A stretch of DNA of 64,000 nucleotides from Nocardiopsis metallicus (GTDB lineage Bacteria; Actinomycetota; Actinomycetes; Streptosporangiales; Streptosporangiaceae): NCBI RefSeq assembly GCF_014201115.1, contig NZ_JACHDO010000001.1:310001-374000 (forward strand). The letters are read 5' to 3'. The notes below the pieces were generated by a model, which saw only the letters and a list, made by a program, of their open reading frames with translations, did no database searches and had not been told where the DNA came from. This document shows, piece after piece, positions 32,633-41,261 of this stretch (position 1 is its first letter; each line of letters starts with the position of its first letter). Position numbers and translations under genes: made by a program.

Positions 32633-33481
32633 ATGAGCAACGAAACTCCCATTCAGTACGGCGAAATGACCGCGACCTACTTCTGGGACGACGGTTCCGG
32701 CATCAACGGCGACACCGGGCTGCCCGCCAGCGGTGAACCCATGCAGAAGGGGCTCTTCTCCAGCCCCAGCTGGCCGCTGGGCACCGAGGGGTTCATCGTC
32801 CACGAGGGCGAGGAGTACGAGTTCTTCATCGGCGACCGCGGTCCCGGTGTCCCCTCCCACGACTGCGACGTCCTTCTCGACATCGACGGCAAGACCTTCG
32901 CCGACATGATGGGCGAGACCTTCGACGACCAGACCCTCGTGGTCAGCGGCGGCAACGGCCACGCCGAGGTCGAGTACTTCATCACCAAGTGGGGCGACGG
33001 TCACGGGGACGAGGGCACGCCCTACCCGTTCCAGCAGCCCGAGAACAAGTGTGAGAACGCCGTCTCCGAGATCCCCGCGGAGTACCTGCCGCAGGAGGAA
33101 GAGGAGGCCGAGGAGGAAGAGGTCGCCGAGGACGCCTCCGAAGAGGCCGCCGAGGACGCCGAGGAGCAGCAGGACGAGGCTCCCGCCGCCGAGGGGCAGG
33201 ACGACTCCGACACCGGTGTCACCGCCGAGACCGCGACCAACGACCTGTCCGGCTTCGGCCTGACGGGCGCCGAGGGCACCCCCTCCGCCGCCGGTCTGCT
33301 CACCCTGGCGATCATCCCCGCGATCCTGATCGCGCTGTTCTTCGCCTGGACCCGCCGCCCCGCCGGTGCCCACGCCGGTGCCCACGCCGGTGCCGACGAC
33401 GACAGCGGCAAGGGCCTGATGGCCCAGAGCGACGGCCGCCACGGCATCGCCTCGTTCCTCGACAAGCTGCGCGGCAAGTAA
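32633..33481 (+). CDS. RlpA/double-psi-barrel-like protein with C-terminal membrane anchor, N-terminus possibly lost
   Basis: Protein of 282 aa. Residues about 10-125 resemble a double-psi beta-barrel of secreted RlpA/expansin type: GEMTATYFWDDGSG, TGLPASGEPMQKGLFSSP and the GDRGPGVPSHDCDVLLDIDG segment with its conserved Asp. A very acidic Glu/Ala stretch (about 140-190) follows, then a membrane segment (GLLTLAIIPAILIALFFAW, about 221-239) and a basic tail with GAHAGAHAGA repeats. This is the layout of an exported, membrane-tethered wall protein, but no signal peptide or ribosome site precedes ATG 32633. A preceding short frame (SDVNLANTS) ends at the TGA overlapping that ATG. The family assignment is tentative. 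Confidence 0.6.
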   Translation: MSNETPIQYGEMTATYFWDDGSGINGDTGLPASGEPMQKGLFSSPSWPLGTEGFIVHEGEEYEFFIGDRGPGVPSHDCDVLLDIDGKTFADMMGETFDDQTLVVSGGNGHAEVEYFITKWGDGHGDEGTPYPFQQPENKCENAVSEIPAEYLPQEEEEAEEEEVAEDASEEAAEDAEEQQDEAPAAEGQDDSDTGVTAETATNDLSGFGLTGAEGTPSAAGLLTLAIIPAILIALFFAWTRRPAGAHAGAHAGADDDSGKGLMAQSDGRHGIASFLDKLRGK

Positions 33482-33621
33482 CCCCGACAGCACCGAGAAC
33501 CACCCCCGGGCCCACCTCGGGTCATCCGTGACCTCGGGAGTCCGACATGCCAGGTGTTCCTCCTGGCGGGGGGAAGTACAGAGACTCCCGGAGGGCACGG
33601 ACCCCGGAGAGTGGGTAAGGC

Positions 33622-33652
33622 CAGGGGCCGCGATCGACGATCGCGGCCCCTG
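33622..33652 (+). terminator. Hairpin terminator downstream of the barrel-like gene
   Basis: Near-perfect palindrome CAGGGGCCGCGATCG / CGATCGCGGCCCCTG about 140 nt after the stop at 33481; the inner few pairs form the loop. Confidence 0.65.
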
Positions 33653-33688
33653 TGCTGTGTGCGCACGCTTGTCCCACCCTTGCGTCAT

Positions 33689-33705
33689 ATACCCCCAGGG
33701 GGTAT
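33689..33705. promoter_or_regulatory. CsoR-family-like operator palindrome
   Basis: Perfect 17-nt palindrome ATACCCCCAGGGGGTAT centred on A33697, 44 nt before the serine hydrolase start. The C-run/G-run flanked by TA is the form of sites bound by copper or persulfide sensors of the CsoR/RcnR/CstR family. No csoR, copper ATPase or rhodanese gene is seen in the window. Confidence 0.6.
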
Positions 33706-33748
33706 TGTTCAACCCTCTTGGAACCACGAGCAGGCCGAAGGGCACGCG

Positions 33749-34855
33749 ATGCGGGTAGACGGGTACGCACAGGACGGATATGAGGGGGTGCGCCGGGTCT
33801 TCCAGGACCTGGTGGCCCAAGGGCGCGAGACCGGGGCAGGGCTCTCGGTGTGGCGGGACGGCCGGGAGGTGGTGCGGCTGGGCGGCGGATGGGCCGACGG
33901 CGAGTGTCTGCGGCCCTGGACCCACGACACCCTGGTCCAGCCCTACTCGCTCTCCAAACCGTTCGCCGCGCTCGCCGCCCTGGTCGCGGTCCGAGAGGGA
34001 GCCCTCGACCTGGACGAACCCCTCGCACGCCGCTGGAAGGGGTACGGCGCCCGGGGCAAGGAACACATCACCCTCCGCCACGTCCTCACCCACCGGGCGG
34101 GCCAGCCGAGATTCCCCGAATCCGCCGCGGGACTGGGTGCCCTGGACGACGCCGGGCTCCGGAACAGCCTGGCCGCGGCCGAACCCGAGTACGCCCCCGG
34201 CACCCGGACGGGCGAACACGCACTCACCCACGGCCACCTGATCGACGGTGTCCTGCGCGCGGCGACCGGCAGCACCCTGGGCGAGGTCTTCAACGGGGTG
34301 GTCCGGCCGACGCTGGGCCTGGACGCCTGGTTCGGAGTGCCGGACTCGGAGCTGTCCCGCGTCGCCGACCTCGAGTACGCCCACCCCGAATGGGCCCGAC
34401 GGCAACCCGCAGCACCCTGGCTGGCCGTGCCCCAGGGACCCCTGGACACGGGGACGGTCAACTCCCGGGCCTGGCGGCAGTCGGTGTTCGGTGGGGTCAA
34501 CCTGTACACCAGCGCCACCGCCGTCGCCGGGTTCCTGTCCCGGATCACTGACCGGGAGGGGCCGCTGCGCGCACTTGTGGGCCCCGAACTGCACGAGGAG
34601 TACCTGGCAGCCCAGGCCACCGGATTCGACGAGGTCTTCGGTACGGAGCTGACCTGGACCCTGGGGTTCCTGCGCGATGACACCAAGATCGCCAAGGGCG
34701 GTATCGGCGGTTCGGCTGCCTGGTGGTCCCTACGCCACGGCCACTCCTGCGCCTACCTCACGAGGCGGTTGGACGACCATTCGAGGGTCGCGGAGATCGC
34801 GGCGGTGCTGGGAGACGACCTGTCGGTGATGCCGATGCGCGCTGCCCGGCCTTGA
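33749..34855 (+). CDS. Serine hydrolase of the beta-lactamase/EstB family
   Basis: Protein of 368 aa, cytoplasmic (no signal peptide), class C beta-lactamase/esterase fold. The active-site S-x-x-K is Ser67-Leu-Ser-Lys70 in QPYSLSKPFAALAAL. Other family features are AGLSVWRDGREVVRLGGGW, LARRWKGYGARGKEHITLR, the VLTHRAG loop and the late glycine motif GGIGGSAAWW (the KTG/HxG equivalent). Typical substrates are esters or small lactams. Start ATG 33749 is the first Met of the conserved region. The CsoR-like palindrome just upstream suggests metal- or sulfide-linked control. Confidence 0.9.
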   Translation: MRVDGYAQDGYEGVRRVFQDLVAQGRETGAGLSVWRDGREVVRLGGGWADGECLRPWTHDTLVQPYSLSKPFAALAALVAVREGALDLDEPLARRWKGYGARGKEHITLRHVLTHRAGQPRFPESAAGLGALDDAGLRNSLAAAEPEYAPGTRTGEHALTHGHLIDGVLRAATGSTLGEVFNGVVRPTLGLDAWFGVPDSELSRVADLEYAHPEWARRQPAAPWLAVPQGPLDTGTVNSRAWRQSVFGGVNLYTSATAVAGFLSRITDREGPLRALVGPELHEEYLAAQATGFDEVFGTELTWTLGFLRDDTKIAKGGIGGSAAWWSLRHGHSCAYLTRRLDDHSRVAEIAAVLGDDLSVMPMRAARP

Positions 34856-34958
34856 CTCCTCGGCGCCGAGCGCGGTCGGGGCGCCGTGGCGCGGGCGGGC
34901 CCCCTTCGCCTGGGAGGCACCGGTGCGCACCGCCCGGCGGTGGACTCGCGGGCGGGGG

Positions 34959-36359
34959 TCAGAGATCGCCGAGCAGTAGTTGGGGCCGTTCCACGCAGTC
35001 GGCGACCCAGCGCAGGAAGCCGCCCGCGACGGCACCGTCGCAGACCCGGTGGTCGAAGGTCAGGGTGAGTTCGGTGACCGCACGGGGCACCACGTCGTCG
35101 CCGACCACCCACGGGCGGCGCAGGATTCGGCCCACCCCCAGGATGGCCGCCTCCGGGTGGTTGATGATCGCCGCCGAGCCGTCCACCCCGAAAACCCCGT
35201 AGTTGTTCACCGTGAACGTCCCGCCGCCCAGGTCGGCGGGGGCCAGCCCACCGGAACGAGCGGCCTCGGCGCGCTCGCCCAGCCGGGCGGAGAGGTCTCG
35301 TGTGGTGAGTGTGTGGGCGTCGCGGACCACCGGGACCACCAGGCCGCCCGGGGTCTGCGCGGCGAACCCCAGGTGCACGGCGTCGTGGCGGACGATCTCC
35401 TGACGTGCGGGGTCGAAGTGCGCGTTCAGTTCCGGGAATCTGGCCAGGCCCAGCAGAGCGAACCGCGCCACCAGCCCCAGTACCCCCACAGGGCGGTCCG
35501 GCGCGGCCTCGTTGAGCTCCCCGCGCAGCTCCAGCATCCCGGTGGCGTCGGCGTCCACCCACACGGTCGCCTCGGGGATCTCCCGGCGGGACCGGGCCAG
35601 GCGCTCGGCCATCACCCGGTGCGCTCCGCGCAACGGGATGCGGTGGGTTCCGGGCGCGTCGGCGGGCTCCGGCGCGGCCGAGGCCCGAAGCGAGGCCTCG
35701 ACGTCGCCGCGCAGGATCAGTCCGCCCGCACCGCTGCCGCGCAGCGCGGTGACATCGATTCCGTTCTCCCTGGCCAACCGCCGGACCAGAGGAGAGATCA
35801 CCCTGGTCACCGAGGAGGCCGGGGGAGTGGTGGAGGTTGTGGGCGGGCCGCCGGTCGCCGTTGACTCGGCTGGCCCGCCCGCCCCGTGGACACGGCGGCG
35901 CGAGGGCCGCGTGCCCTGTCCCGTGCCGTAACCCACCAGGACAGCGCCCGACCCCGCGCCTTTGTCGGCGGCGCCGTTGCCGCCCGCGGGGTCGGAACCG
36001 TCCCGTGTGTTCGGCACGGTGGTCTGTGTCGTTCCGCCTGTGCTGCTGTTGGTTGTACCGCTTGGTCCGGCGGCGGTTCGAGTGTCAACGGTGATCAGAG
36101 GTGCGCCGACCGGGACCACATCGCCCACCGCCCCGTGGAGTTCGGTGACGGTCCCACCGTAGGGGGAGGGGACCTCCACCGTCGCCTTCGCGGTCTCCAC
36201 TTCGGCCACCGGTTGATCGACGGAGATACGATCCCCTGCCGTGACCAGCCAGGACACGATCTCCGCATCGGTCAGCCCCTCACCCAGATCAGGGAGGGCG
36301 AAGGTGGCGGTCCGGTGTTCTCCGGCTTGGCGCTCCTCGTCCCGGCGCTCTTCTGTCAC
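34959..36359 (-). CDS. 2-oxoacid dehydrogenase E2 (dihydrolipoamide acyltransferase)
   Basis: Protein of 466 aa. The lipoyl domain spans about residues 20-95, with the lipoylated Lys in VETAKATVEVPSPYGG. A Thr/Ser/Gly-rich linker follows, then an E1/E3-binding domain (ISPLVRRLARENGIDVTALR, GSGAGGLILRGDVE). The catalytic acyltransferase domain has GAHRVMAERLARSRREIP, HLGFAAQTPGGLVVPV, FTVNNYGVFGVD and the active-site His in LTFDHRVCDGAVAGGF. GTG 36359 overlaps the E1-beta stop (GTGA). It is third gene of the E1-alpha/E1-beta/E2 operon. Branched-chain oxoacids are the likely substrate, based on gene order and the divergent Lrp regulator. Confidence 0.95.
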   Translation of the reverse strand: MTEERRDEERQAGEHRTATFALPDLGEGLTDAEIVSWLVTAGDRISVDQPVAEVETAKATVEVPSPYGGTVTELHGAVGDVVPVGAPLITVDTRTAAGPSGTTNSSTGGTTQTTVPNTRDGSDPAGGNGAADKGAGSGAVLVGYGTGQGTRPSRRRVHGAGGPAESTATGGPPTTSTTPPASSVTRVISPLVRRLARENGIDVTALRGSGAGGLILRGDVEASLRASAAPEPADAPGTHRIPLRGAHRVMAERLARSRREIPEATVWVDADATGMLELRGELNEAAPDRPVGVLGLVARFALLGLARFPELNAHFDPARQEIVRHDAVHLGFAAQTPGGLVVPVVRDAHTLTTRDLSARLGERAEAARSGGLAPADLGGGTFTVNNYGVFGVDGSAAIINHPEAAILGVGRILRRPWVVGDDVVPRAVTELTLTFDHRVCDGAVAGGFLRWVADCVERPQLLLGDL

Positions 36360-37408
36360 TGGCGCCCCTCCACCCACTCGGACTCCCACTGGAGGCGGTC
36401 CACCGCGGCCAGGATCCGGTCCACCCCGGGCAGGTGGTGCTCCTCCAGCTTCGGCGGCGGATACGGGATGTCCAGCCCGCCGACCCGCAGTACCGGGGCC
36501 TCCAGGTAGTGGAAGCACTGCTCGGTCAGGCGCGCGGCCACCTCGGCGCCGTAACCGCCGAAGACCGAGGCCTCGTGCACCACCACCGCGCGTCCGGTCC
36601 GGCGGACCGAGGCGGCCACCGTGGCGTCGTCGAACGGCGCCAGTTGGCGCAGGTCCACGACCTCGATCTCCCGCCCCTCCGAAGCGGCCTGCTCAGCGGT
36701 CTCCAGAGCGGTCTCCACCATCGGACCGTAGGCGATGAGGGTCACGTCCCTGCCCGGTCGGCGCACCACGGAGCGTTCCATCGGCTCCGTACGCACCGGC
36801 AGGTTCACCGCCTGCCGGGACCAGTACCGCCGCTTGGGTTCCAGGAACACCACCGGGTCGTCGCCGGCGATCGCCTCGCGCAGCATGGAGTAGGCGTCCG
36901 CGGGGGTGCCGGGCGTGACCACGCGCAGCCCCGGGGTGTGCGTGTAGTAGGCCTCGGAGGAGTCGCTGTGGTGTTCTACCCCGCCGATTCCACCGCCGTA
37001 GGGGACCCGGATCACCACCGGCAGGGTGACGGCGCCCCGGGTGCGGTTGCGCATCTTGGCCAGGTGCGAGACGACCTGCTCGAAGGCGGGGTAGGCGAAG
37101 GCGTCGAACTGCATCTCCACCACGGGCCGCAGCCCGTACATGGCCATGCCGATGGCGGTGCCCACGATCCCGGACTCCGCCAGCGGTGAGTCGAAGCACC
37201 GTTCCTCGCCGAAAGCCGAGGCCAGACCGTCCGTGACCCGGAAGACCCCGCCCAGCGGGCCGACGTCCTCCCCGTAGACCACCACGTCGGGGTCCTCGGC
37301 GACGGCGTCGTGCAGGGCGCGGTTGAGCGCCTCGCCCATGGTGACCCCGGCCGTCTCGGCGGCGCCGGGGCCGGAGGCGGTGGGTTCGCAGGTGCGTGTG
37401 CGCGCCAT
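36356..37408 (-). CDS. 2-oxoacid dehydrogenase E1 component, beta subunit
   Basis: Protein of 350 aa of the transketolase-type beta subunit. It shows VVVYGEDVGPLGGVFRVTDG (Glu that activates thiamine diphosphate), FDSPLAESGIVGTAIGMAM and RPVVEMQFDAFAYPAFEQ. The metal-proximal RVPYGGGIGGVEHHS and the C-terminal VVHEASVFGGYGAEVAARL follow. It begins where E1-alpha ends (one-base overlap at 37408) and its stop overlaps the E2 start, so translation of all three should be coupled. The N-terminal 23 residues are variable and the start might be further inside (VTMGEALNRAL). Confidence 0.95.
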   Translation of the reverse strand: MARTRTCEPTASGPGAAETAGVTMGEALNRALHDAVAEDPDVVVYGEDVGPLGGVFRVTDGLASAFGEERCFDSPLAESGIVGTAIGMAMYGLRPVVEMQFDAFAYPAFEQVVSHLAKMRNRTRGAVTLPVVIRVPYGGGIGGVEHHSDSSEAYYTHTPGLRVVTPGTPADAYSMLREAIAGDDPVVFLEPKRRYWSRQAVNLPVRTEPMERSVVRRPGRDVTLIAYGPMVETALETAEQAASEGREIEVVDLRQLAPFDDATVAASVRRTGRAVVVHEASVFGGYGAEVAARLTEQCFHYLEAPVLRVGGLDIPYPPPKLEEHHLPGVDRILAAVDRLQWESEWVEGRQ

Positions 37409-38505
37409 CAGACCCCCTTCAACTCCTCCGCCAGCCCCCGCCGTTGCTGTTCCAGCGCCGGGGGGACGGCGGCGTACACGTCGGTGAACAGGGAGTCCGG
37501 GTCGAGCACGTCCTCCCCTGCCATGCGTTCGCGGACCGCGGCGGCGACCTTCTCGCCGTCACGCTCGTAGATCTCCAGCAGGCCGTCGTCCACCACCTGC
37601 TCGTTGCGCAGCAGCGCCTCCATGCGCGCCAGCGGGTCGCGTTCGGCCCAGTACTCCACCTCGGCGGCGTCCCGGTAGCGCTGCGGGGCGTCCGAGTTCG
37701 TGTGCGGGTCGATGCGGTAGGTGAGCGCCTCGACGATCGCGGGGCCGCCGCCGTCGCGGGCCTCGGCCAGGGCGTGTCTAACCACCGCGTGCACCGCGGC
37801 GGCGTCGTTGCCGTCCACGTTGTAACCGCGCATGCCGTAACCGACGGCCTTGTGCGCGAGGGTGGGCGCGGCGCTCTGCCGGTGTACCGGGACGCTGATC
37901 GCCCAGTGGTTGTTCTGGATGAGGAAGACCACCGGGGTGTTCCACACGGCGGCGAAGTTGTACGCCTCGTGCGCGTCGCCCTCGCTGGTGGCGCCGTCGC
38001 CCATGAGCACCAGGGCGGCCACGTCGCGGCCCTTGCGGCGGGCGGCGTAGGTCAGGCCCACCGCGTGCGAGGCGTTCGTGGCCAACGGCGTGCACTGGGG
38101 AGCGCAGCGGTACCGGTGCGGGTTGTAACCCGAGTGCCAGTCGCCGCGGAAGAGCGTGAGCGTCTCCACCGGGTCCACGCCGTGCGTGACCATGGCGACG
38201 CTGTCGCGGTAACTGGGGAAGAGCCAGTCTCGTTCCGACAGCGCCAGCACCCCGCCGACCTGGGAGGCCTCCTGCCCCATGGAGGAGGGGTAGACCGCGA
38301 GGCGCCCCTGCCGGGCGAGGGTGCTGGCCTGCTGGTTGAAGCGTCGTCCGATGACCATGGCCCGGTGGAGCTCGGCGAGGACGGCCGGGTCGGGAGCGGT
38401 GAACGAGGAGTGTTCGTGACGTCGGCCGTGCCGGTCCACCAATCGCACCGGTTCCTGGGATGGGAGAGGAGGAACCGGACGAGATCGCTCATCGGTGTAC
38501 TTCAT
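37408..38505 (-). CDS. 2-oxoacid dehydrogenase E1 component, alpha subunit
   Basis: Protein of 365 aa. The thiamine diphosphate motif runs from GDGATSEGDAHEAYNFAAVW to QNNHWAIS. Other family parts are MVIGRRFNQQASTLARQGR, YPSSMGQEASQVGGVLALSE, DWLFPSYRDS and the phosphorylation-loop equivalent YRIDPHTNSDAPQRYRD. These favour the branched-chain type over pyruvate. It is first gene of the operon. ATG 38505 (MKYTDERSRP) is preferred; GTG 38550 would add 15 residues that overlap the probable regulatory region. An E3 gene is not included and is probably shared with other complexes. Confidence 0.94.
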   Translation of the reverse strand: MKYTDERSRPVPPLPSQEPVRLVDRHGRRHEHSSFTAPDPAVLAELHRAMVIGRRFNQQASTLARQGRLAVYPSSMGQEASQVGGVLALSERDWLFPSYRDSVAMVTHGVDPVETLTLFRGDWHSGYNPHRYRCAPQCTPLATNASHAVGLTYAARRKGRDVAALVLMGDGATSEGDAHEAYNFAAVWNTPVVFLIQNNHWAISVPVHRQSAAPTLAHKAVGYGMRGYNVDGNDAAAVHAVVRHALAEARDGGGPAIVEALTYRIDPHTNSDAPQRYRDAAEVEYWAERDPLARMEALLRNEQVVDDGLLEIYERDGEKVAAAVRERMAGEDVLDPDSLFTDVYAAVPPALEQQRRGLAEELKGV

Positions 38506-38638
38506 GTCTTGAATATGAGCTGAATCACCCCATATTGTCGATGGGTCCACGCCGATGCTGGACGAACTGCTCGGTAGGGCGTCCTCAATCGCAAATCATC
38601 TAACTCGTCCACCACGCGGACGGTATGAGGTAAGACAC

Positions 38639-39079
38639 ATGGCCGTGCAGCTGGACGACACCGACCGTCGGATCATCGCCCTCCTGCGCGACGACGGCCG
38701 CATGTCGATCCGTGCCGTCGCCGAACGCGCGCACATCTCCCGGGCCAACGCCTACTCCCGTCTCGAACGCCTGCGCGACGAGGGCGTGATCAGGGGTTTC
38801 ACCGCCGTCATCGACCCCGAGAAGTACGGCACCGCGCTTTCGGCCTACGTCTCCGTGCGGATCGAACAGCACTCCTGGGAGAGGTTCCGCGGGTACCTGC
38901 GCGACATCCCCGAGGTCGACCACGCGGCCCTGGTCTCCGGCGACGTGGACCTGCTGCTCCTGGTCCGGGTGGCCGACGCCGCGGCCCTGCGCACCTTCGT
39001 CCTGGAGCGGCTCCAGCGCCTGCCCGAGGTGAAGAGCACGCAGACCATGTTCATCCTGGACGAGCCACACCTGCAGTAG
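38639..39079 (+). CDS. Lrp/AsnC-family regulator, probable regulator of the oxoacid dehydrogenase operon
   Basis: Protein of 146 aa. Helix-turn-helix: LDDTDRRIIALLRDDGRMSI, AVAERAHISRANAYSRLERL and GVIRGFTAVIDPEK. RAM domain: ALSAYVSVRIEQHSWERFRG, VDHAALVSGDVDLLLLVRVA and the end VKSTQTMFILDE. It is divergent from the E1-alpha gene with 133 nt between starts, the position of BkdR in other bacteria, where branched-chain amino acids act as effector. Start ATG 38639 has GAGG 8 nt upstream. The intergenic region contains A+T-rich CATATT/AATATG words suited to Lrp binding. Confidence 0.92.
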   Translation: MAVQLDDTDRRIIALLRDDGRMSIRAVAERAHISRANAYSRLERLRDEGVIRGFTAVIDPEKYGTALSAYVSVRIEQHSWERFRGYLRDIPEVDHAALVSGDVDLLLLVRVADAAALRTFVLERLQRLPEVKSTQTMFILDEPHLQ

Positions 39080-39150
39080 GGGTGGCAATAGGGGCCACTT
39101 CGCCCAAGACTGGCCCTTGGTCACCCCAGTCCACTTGGCAGAATGGACCC

Positions 39151-39951
39151 ATGCCCGAGTACCGCGTCGTCGACGCCTTCACCGCCGAGCCCCTGTCCGG
39201 CAACCCCGCCGCCGTCCTCGTTCTGGACGAGACCTACCCCGACGCCTGGGCACAGGGGGTCGCCGCGGAGTTCAACCTCTCCGAGACCGCCTTCGCCCGC
39301 CGGATCGAGGGCCCCGACGCCGACTTCGAACTGCGTTGGTTCACCCCGAGGGTCGAGGTGGACCTGTGCGGGCACGCCACCCTGGCCACCGCGCACGCCC
39401 TCACCGAGCTCGGGGTCCAGGGGCCGATCCGCTTCAGCACCCGCAGCGGAACCCTCACCGTGGAGCGCAGGGACGGCAGGCTCTGGATGGACTTCCCGGC
39501 CCGCCCCGCCAGCGAGGCCGAGGAACCCGAGGGGCTGGCCGAGGCCCTCGGCGCACGTCCCCTGTGGGTCGGCCGCGGCGGTACGAACGATCTGCTCGTC
39601 GAGCTCGCGGACGAGGCCGCCGTCCGGTCCCTCGACCCCGATCAGGCCGGACTGGCCCGGATCCCGGCTCGCGGCGTCATCGTCACCGCGCGTGGAGACA
39701 AGGGGCCAGAGGGCGGCCCCGACATCGTCTCCCGGTTCTTCGCGCCCAACGTCGGTGTCCCCGAGGACCCGGTGACGGGCAGCGCGCACACCGTCATCGC
39801 CCCGTTCTGGGCCGAGCGACTGGGCCGCACCGGCTTCCTCGCCCACCAGGCCTCCCAGCGCGGCGGTGACCTGTACCTCCAGCTGACCGGCGACCGCGTC
39901 CTCATCGGCGGGGACGCTGTTACCGTCGCCACCGGAAACCTGAACCTCTAG
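39151..39951 (+). CDS. PhzF-family isomerase-like protein
   Basis: Protein of 266 aa, the usual length for the two-lobed diaminopimelate-epimerase-like PhzF fold. It begins YRVVDAFTAEPLSGNPAAVL. Then come EFNLSETAF with the conserved Glu, LRWFTPRVEVDLCGHATLATAHAL and the second lobe SRFFAPNVGVPEDPVTGSAH. Family members outside phenazine synthesis have unknown substrates, and no phenazine genes are present, so a housekeeping or detoxifying role is more likely. Start ATG 39151 fits the fold exactly. The next gene begins 11 nt after its stop and should be co-transcribed. Confidence 0.93.
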   Translation: MPEYRVVDAFTAEPLSGNPAAVLVLDETYPDAWAQGVAAEFNLSETAFARRIEGPDADFELRWFTPRVEVDLCGHATLATAHALTELGVQGPIRFSTRSGTLTVERRDGRLWMDFPARPASEAEEPEGLAEALGARPLWVGRGGTNDLLVELADEAAVRSLDPDQAGLARIPARGVIVTARGDKGPEGGPDIVSRFFAPNVGVPEDPVTGSAHTVIAPFWAERLGRTGFLAHQASQRGGDLYLQLTGDRVLIGGDAVTVATGNLNL

Positions 39952-39962
39952 AAGGGACCCCC

Positions 39963-40385
39963 ATGGAGCAGTGGGCCACGAGGGAAGAGATCGGCGCCGC
40001 CCGCGAGCGGCTGGAATCAGGGCACACCGACTATCGGCGCCCGGCGGCCTACGCGGTGGGGGTGTGCCGCGACGGTGAGACGGTCTTCGGGCTGACCAAC
40101 GTCGGTACGAGCCCTCTGCCCGCCATCGTTCTGGCGATCGAGTGCGGCCACACCTGCGGCACGGCCACCTACGAACTCACCCCGGCCCGCCTCGCCTCGG
40201 CCATGGACGCCCTCGCGCCCGCCGAGGCCTGCGCGGAGCTCCAGCACCCCAACCTCGTCGAGTGGAAGCGGATCGCCGCGGAGCTCCGGGAGAGGGGAGG
40301 CCGACCGGTGGCCGTGTTCGTCGGGAACCTGTCCGACAGCCCCGTGGACGAACACGACCGGGCGTTCCGGGCGGCTATCGCCTGA
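39963..40385 (+). CDS. Unknown small protein downstream of phzF-like gene
   Basis: Soluble protein of 140 aa. The middle is RRPAAYAVGVCRDGETVFGL, then SPLPAIVLAIECGHTCGTAT with two Cys and a His, and ASAMDALAPAEACAELQHPN. The end is RPVAVFVGNLSDSPVDEHD. The C-G-H-x-C arrangement might bind a metal, but I recognise no family. It sits 11 nt after the PhzF-like gene in the same direction, so a shared transcript is expected. Codon use is like its neighbours, which argues for a real gene. Confidence 0.65.
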   Translation: MEQWATREEIGAARERLESGHTDYRRPAAYAVGVCRDGETVFGLTNVGTSPLPAIVLAIECGHTCGTATYELTPARLASAMDALAPAEACAELQHPNLVEWKRIAAELRERGGRPVAVFVGNLSDSPVDEHDRAFRAAIA

Positions 40386-40667
40386 TTCGGATCACTCGCG
40401 CGCAAGCGTGTTCCCTCGGTTTCTCGGTTTTCCCCGTACGGCCCGCCCCGGTCCGGTAAGAATGGTTCCACGACACCCCCCACCCCCTCCGAGGAGGTGT
40501 CGGGACACGGCCTGACCGGGGCGCCCCTTGTTTCCGGACGGGCCGAGTCCGCCCCGCCGGTCGGCGCAGGCCCCCCTCCTGGCTGACCGCAGGCCTCTGG
40601 CGGCCGGGCCGCGAACCCCGTACCCGGCTCGGCCCCAGAGGCTCGGGTGTACGGGGCGCGGGTGCTC

Positions 40668-41261
40668 TCAGGGAATCCCCACGCCCGGGTTCCGCAGCAT
40701 CAGTGAAAACAGCGCCTCGATCTCGGTAACGCTCATCCGGTTGACGCGGTCCTTCGTCGCCTGCGCCTGACCGGTGCTCGGCAGATCGCCGGACAACAGC
40801 TCCGGAAGGAAGAGCCGCCGGGCCAGCACTTCCCTTTCTGAGATCCCCTGCGGGCGGCGCACCACCGAGACGCTCACCCGAACCGCGTGCTCGTTCCCCG
40901 GCCTGGCGCCCGGCCGGTCCGTCTCCACCGCCGCATACCTGAACCCGTTCGCCAGGTCGCAGGCACCGCATCCCACCGGTCCGCGACTCAGCGGCCCACC
41001 GCACTCCGAACACACCAACCGATCCAGCGCCGCGTCCACGATCCGCCAGTCGTGGCGGTCCGGCTCCTCGACGACCAACTCGGCCACCTCGGGCTCGTCC
41101 GCTAGTCCCTGCTGTGCGAGGAACGCGCCCCACTCCGCTTCCAGGATCGCGTCCACCAGCGCCCGGCACCGCGCACAGTCCGGCGCCCCGCTGTACTCGG
41201 GCCCCGGGCACCCCGAACAGGCCCGCAAAGGGGCGCCAACACTCGGACGCAACGGCCTCAC
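40668..41261 (-). CDS. Unknown protein with two zinc-ribbon-like Cys clusters
   Basis: Protein of 197 aa from GTG 41261. The N-terminal part has ACSGCPGPEY with CARCRALVD (C-x2-C pairs). After an acidic region come LVCSECGGPL and VGCGACDLANGFRYAA, a second pair of C-x2-C motifs, so two zinc ribbons are likely. The C-terminal half is helical (SEREVLARRLFLPELLSGDL, SVTEIEALFSLMLRNPGVG). Frames remain open upstream to 41375 with a further CPAPGC, so the N-terminus is uncertain. No family recognised; possibly a nucleic-acid-binding or scaffold protein. The monocistronic position next to a glycosyltransferase may be coincidence. Confidence 0.6.
   Translation of the reverse strand: MRPLRPSVGAPLRACSGCPGPEYSGAPDCARCRALVDAILEAEWGAFLAQQGLADEPEVAELVVEEPDRHDWRIVDAALDRLVCSECGGPLSRGPVGCGACDLANGFRYAAVETDRPGARPGNEHAVRVSVSVVRRPQGISEREVLARRLFLPELLSGDLPSTGQAQATKDRVNRMSVTEIEALFSLMLRNPGVGIP

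Noticed and set aside
39151..39951. Phenazine biosynthesis suggested by the PhzF-like gene
   Set aside because: No phzA/B/D/E/G relatives in the window. PhzF-like proteins are common outside phenazine producers.
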